From: Plantactinospora endophytica
Lineage (GTDB): Bacteria > Actinomycetota > Actinomycetes > Mycobacteriales > Micromonosporaceae
Assembly (NCBI RefSeq): GCF_016862915.1
Contig: NZ_BONW01000022.1
Span: forward strand, 243,910 to 307,909
Length of the DNA stretch: 64,000 bases
Reading direction: 5' to 3'
Both the position numbers and the translations under genes were made by a program. The notes under the pieces were generated by a model. The model was not told the DNA's origin. It saw nothing but the letters and a program-made list of their open reading frames with translations, and did no database searches. Positions 61,588-64,000 of the stretch are shown here, one piece after another; within the stretch, counting starts at the first letter, position 1; each line of letters begins with the position of its first letter.

Positions 61588-63969
61588 TCACTCGTTGTGC
61601 AGTACCTCGGCGATCGGCAGCCGGGCCGCCGAGCGGGCCGGCAGCAGTGCCCCGAGCATCGCGATCGCCGCCCCCGCCAGGGCCAGTACGCCGACCAGCG
61701 GCGCCTCCCAGACGTTGATCAGGGAGTCCGGTACCCGGATCTGCGCCGCACCCGACGCGATCGGCACGACCAGGCGGTGCGCGACGATCCCGAGCGGGAT
61801 GCCGAGCAGCCCGCCGACCGCGCCCAGTACCGCCATCGAGGTCACCATCATCGCCGTCACCTGCCCCGGGGTCATCCCGATCGACTTGAGCATCCCGAGG
61901 TCGCGGCGGCGTTCCCGGGTGTTCAGCACGACGGTGTTGAAGACGGCGAGCGCGGTGACGATCCCCAGCATCAGGGTCACCACCACCGCGAGACTGACGG
62001 CGGCGACGGTGAAGTTGTCGGTACCGCCGTTGTCCCAGGCGTCCAGTCCCGGATCCGCCGCCTCCACCGCCGCGGTGTACGCCAGCACGTCGGTGCCGGG
62101 CGCGAGCTGGACCTGGTAGAGGGCCTCGTGGTTGCCGATCCGGTGCTGCGGGGCCAGCCGGGCGATCGCCGACCAGTCGGCGAGCAGACCGGGCGGCCCG
62201 GGCGCCCCGCCCATGGTCTCGCCGACGATGGTCGCCGCGCTCCGCCGGCCGTCGGCCTCCAGCACGATCCGGTCGCCGACCGCGAGGCCGCGCTCGCCCA
62301 GCCACTCCGACGGCGCGGCGACCTCGTCCGGGCCGGCCAGCCAACGCCCCTCGACCACCTGCTCCCGGTAGCCCTGGGTCTCGACGTCGCCACGCAGGAA
62401 GCTGACGCCGACCGGCTGGGCGGACCCGACCAGCGCGAATTCGAGGGTCAGGTTGACGGTCACCCGGTTCGTGCCGGGCAGCGTACGCAGCAGTGCCTCG
62501 ATCTGCGGGTCGGTCAGCGGTGACGGAGGCCGGAGCGTACTCCGCTCGGGATCGCTCGCGCGTACCCCGACGTGGTCGTTGCCGTCGGTGGCGTCGGCGT
62601 ACCGGGTGACGGTGCTGGTCAGGCCGGTGGCGAAGGTCACCGTGGTCACCCCGAGCAGCACCGCCGACATGGTCAGCGCGGTACGCCCCGGCCGGGCGAA
62701 CGGCAGGCCGAGCCCGAGGCTGACGGCGCGCGGCAACCGGGTACCGGTCAACCAGCGCTGCGCCCGCAGACCGCGCCCGCGCCTCGGTGCGCTGCCCGCG
62801 CTGATCGCCTCGACCGCGGAGAGCCGGCGGGCCCGCGACGCCGGGACGAGCGCGGCGAGTACGACGACGGCCGGCATCCCGAGCAGCGTCGACACGCTCA
62901 CCAGTGGACTGATCCCGACCGGCCCGAAGCCCATCCCCTGGAACGACAGGGCCAGCAGCGGCTGCGCCCCGAGATTGCCGAGGAGGGTGCCGAGCGCGCA
63001 GCCGACCACCGCCGGCAGGCTCACCATCACCAGATAGACCGCGAGCACCTGGCCCGGGGTGAAGCCGAGGGCCTTGAGGATGCCGATGTGCCGGAACCCG
63101 GAGACCACCGCCCCGCTGACCACGTTGGCGACGATCAGCACCGCCGCCGCCAGCCCGAGGATCCCGAAGACCATCAGGAACGGCACGAAGACCCCCGGCT
63201 CGGCCGCCACCGAGTCCTTGACCAGCAGGTACGACTGCGCGGCGACCAACGCGTCCGCCGGCAGCCCCGACGTGACGGCCGCCAGTCCGGCGGTGACCTC
63301 GGCCTCGCCGCCGGCTCGGTCGAACCGGTAGAGCATCTGGGTGGACGTCGGCCCGAGACTGTCGATCTGCGCGGGCGCGACCCAGGCGTCGGCGGTCCGG
63401 CTCAGGCTGTACGCCATGCCGACGACGGTCAGCCGCGCCCCGCCGGGAGCCTGCACCGTCGTGCCGAGCAGTGGTGCCCAGCGGGTGGTCTCCCCGCCCC
63501 CGCGCAGGTCGGTGGCCGGTGGGGTGTCGCTCAGCACGATCTCCCCCGGTGCGTCGGCCCAGCGGCCCGCCCAGATGTCGACCCGGTCCACCGGTCCGGC
63601 CGGATCGCCCCGACCCACCACGTTCAGTGGTCCGCCGACGAAGCCAGGTCCCTGTAGTGGCAGCTCCACCACCGCCTGCCGGTAGGGTCCGGCGACCGCC
63701 GCCACCCCCGGCCGCCGGGCTGCCTCCGCGAGCTGGGCCTCGGTGACCAGCGCGGGGTCGTACGTCGCCAGGGCGTGCGGGCCGCGCTGTTCGGCGAACG
63801 CCTTGTCGAACGGTGCCGTGGAGGCGACCAGCAGGCCGAGTGCCATCACGGTGGTCGCGGCGGAGAAGAGCAGTACGAGCCCGATCACGACGGTCTGTAG
63901 CTTCCGCCTCCGTACGGCCGCCCGCGCGGCCCGCCAGACCGCGCCCGCGCCACCACCACGCACCGGCAC
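61588..63969 (-). CDS. ABC transporter permease (FtsX/MacB type)
   Basis: 793 residues as read from a GTG at 63969; the true start may lie beyond the window because the frame stays open to the edge. Two FtsX domains, each with periplasmic MacB-like regions: an N-terminal helix (LQTVVIGLVLLFSAATTVMA), three helices near residues 260-370 (VLIVANVVSGAVVSGFRHIG, ILKALGFTPGQVLAVYLVMV), a central repeat start (FARPGRTALTMSAVLLGVTT) and three terminal helices (LGMLKSIGMTPGQVTAMMV, SAARLPIAEVLHNE). Works with an ATPase probably encoded upstream, exporting lipoproteins, peptides or drugs. Confidence 0.9.
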   Translation of the reverse strand: MPVRGGGAGAVWRAARAAVRRRKLQTVVIGLVLLFSAATTVMALGLLVASTAPFDKAFAEQRGPHALATYDPALVTEAQLAEAARRPGVAAVAGPYRQAVVELPLQGPGFVGGPLNVVGRGDPAGPVDRVDIWAGRWADAPGEIVLSDTPPATDLRGGGETTRWAPLLGTTVQAPGGARLTVVGMAYSLSRTADAWVAPAQIDSLGPTSTQMLYRFDRAGGEAEVTAGLAAVTSGLPADALVAAQSYLLVKDSVAAEPGVFVPFLMVFGILGLAAAVLIVANVVSGAVVSGFRHIGILKALGFTPGQVLAVYLVMVSLPAVVGCALGTLLGNLGAQPLLALSFQGMGFGPVGISPLVSVSTLLGMPAVVVLAALVPASRARRLSAVEAISAGSAPRRGRGLRAQRWLTGTRLPRAVSLGLGLPFARPGRTALTMSAVLLGVTTVTFATGLTSTVTRYADATDGNDHVGVRASDPERSTLRPPSPLTDPQIEALLRTLPGTNRVTVNLTLEFALVGSAQPVGVSFLRGDVETQGYREQVVEGRWLAGPDEVAAPSEWLGERGLAVGDRIVLEADGRRSAATIVGETMGGAPGPPGLLADWSAIARLAPQHRIGNHEALYQVQLAPGTDVLAYTAAVEAADPGLDAWDNGGTDNFTVAAVSLAVVVTLMLGIVTALAVFNTVVLNTRERRRDLGMLKSIGMTPGQVTAMMVTSMAVLGAVGGLLGIPLGIVAHRLVVPIASGAAQIRVPDSLINVWEAPLVGVLALAGAAIAMLGALLPARSAARLPIAEVLHNE

Positions 63970-64000
63970 CGGCCGCCGCCCCGTCGGCCGCTGCCCCGTC

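Overview
The window is chromosomal DNA of a very high-GC actinobacterium, most likely a member of the Micromonosporaceae (Micromonospora/Plantactinospora/Salinispora relatives). The basis is codon usage with G/C in nearly every third position, frequent GTG starts, GTGA/ATGA stop-start overlaps, DUF3040 and SAV_6107-type HEPN proteins, a split CrtYc/CrtYd lycopene cyclase, and a metF-idsA-mptA-Rv2175c-pknL-aroG locus known from mycobacteria. The genus cannot be fixed from the sequence alone. No tRNA, rRNA, insertion sequence, CRISPR array or prophage was recognised.

Layout. 1-2.1 kb: end of a molybdenum hydroxylase gene and a pentapeptide-repeat protein. 2.3-7 kb: a secreted ThuA-ricin protein convergent with leuS, which has a Leu-codon leader peptide and an attenuator terminator. 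7.2-12.1 kb: a moxR-DUF58-transglutaminase operon. 12.5-17.6 kb: DUF3040, dinB, an aldo-keto reductase, a phosphodiesterase and a methyltransferase. 17.6-24.9 kb: a DNA-damage mutagenesis operon (HEPN protein, imuA', imuB, dnaE2) with a PafBC-type promoter motif and LexA boxes. 25-30 kb: a secreted beta-helix/ricin protein, a DMT transporter, a PAP2 phosphatase and a YbaK deacylase. 29.6-35 kb: a translationally coupled carotenoid-modification operon (CrtA-like, GNAT, CruF-like, glycosyltransferase, CrtI/CrtD-like). 36-51 kb: the metF...idsA-mptA...Rv2175c-pknL...aroG locus, interrupted by a small accessory patch and by crtYc/crtYd. 51.5-57.6 kb: a lipoprotein, a divergent EF-Tu (tuf3-like) opposite an MFS transporter, stress-type small proteins, an SDR and a HAD protein. 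57.9-64 kb: HIT and kinase genes with pseudogene debris, two secreted proteins, and an FtsX-type permease at the edge.

The most unusual features are these. (1) There are about twenty different locus-specific minisatellites, with units of 7-45 bp. They fall either inside non-conserved loops or tails of genes, where unit lengths are multiples of three (18, 21, 24, 30 bp), or directly against stop codons. In two cases the terminal, stop-codon-containing end of a gene appears to be the repeated unit. (2) The EF-Tu paralogue carries substitutions at three positions linked in E. coli to kirromycin, pulvomycin and GE2270A resistance. (3) The mutasome operon combines a PafBC-type promoter, a LexA box at the predicted start, a long structured leader and a separate ATGCC-N5-GGCAT operator array before dnaE2.

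All function calls rest on motif recognition and context; no database search was run.
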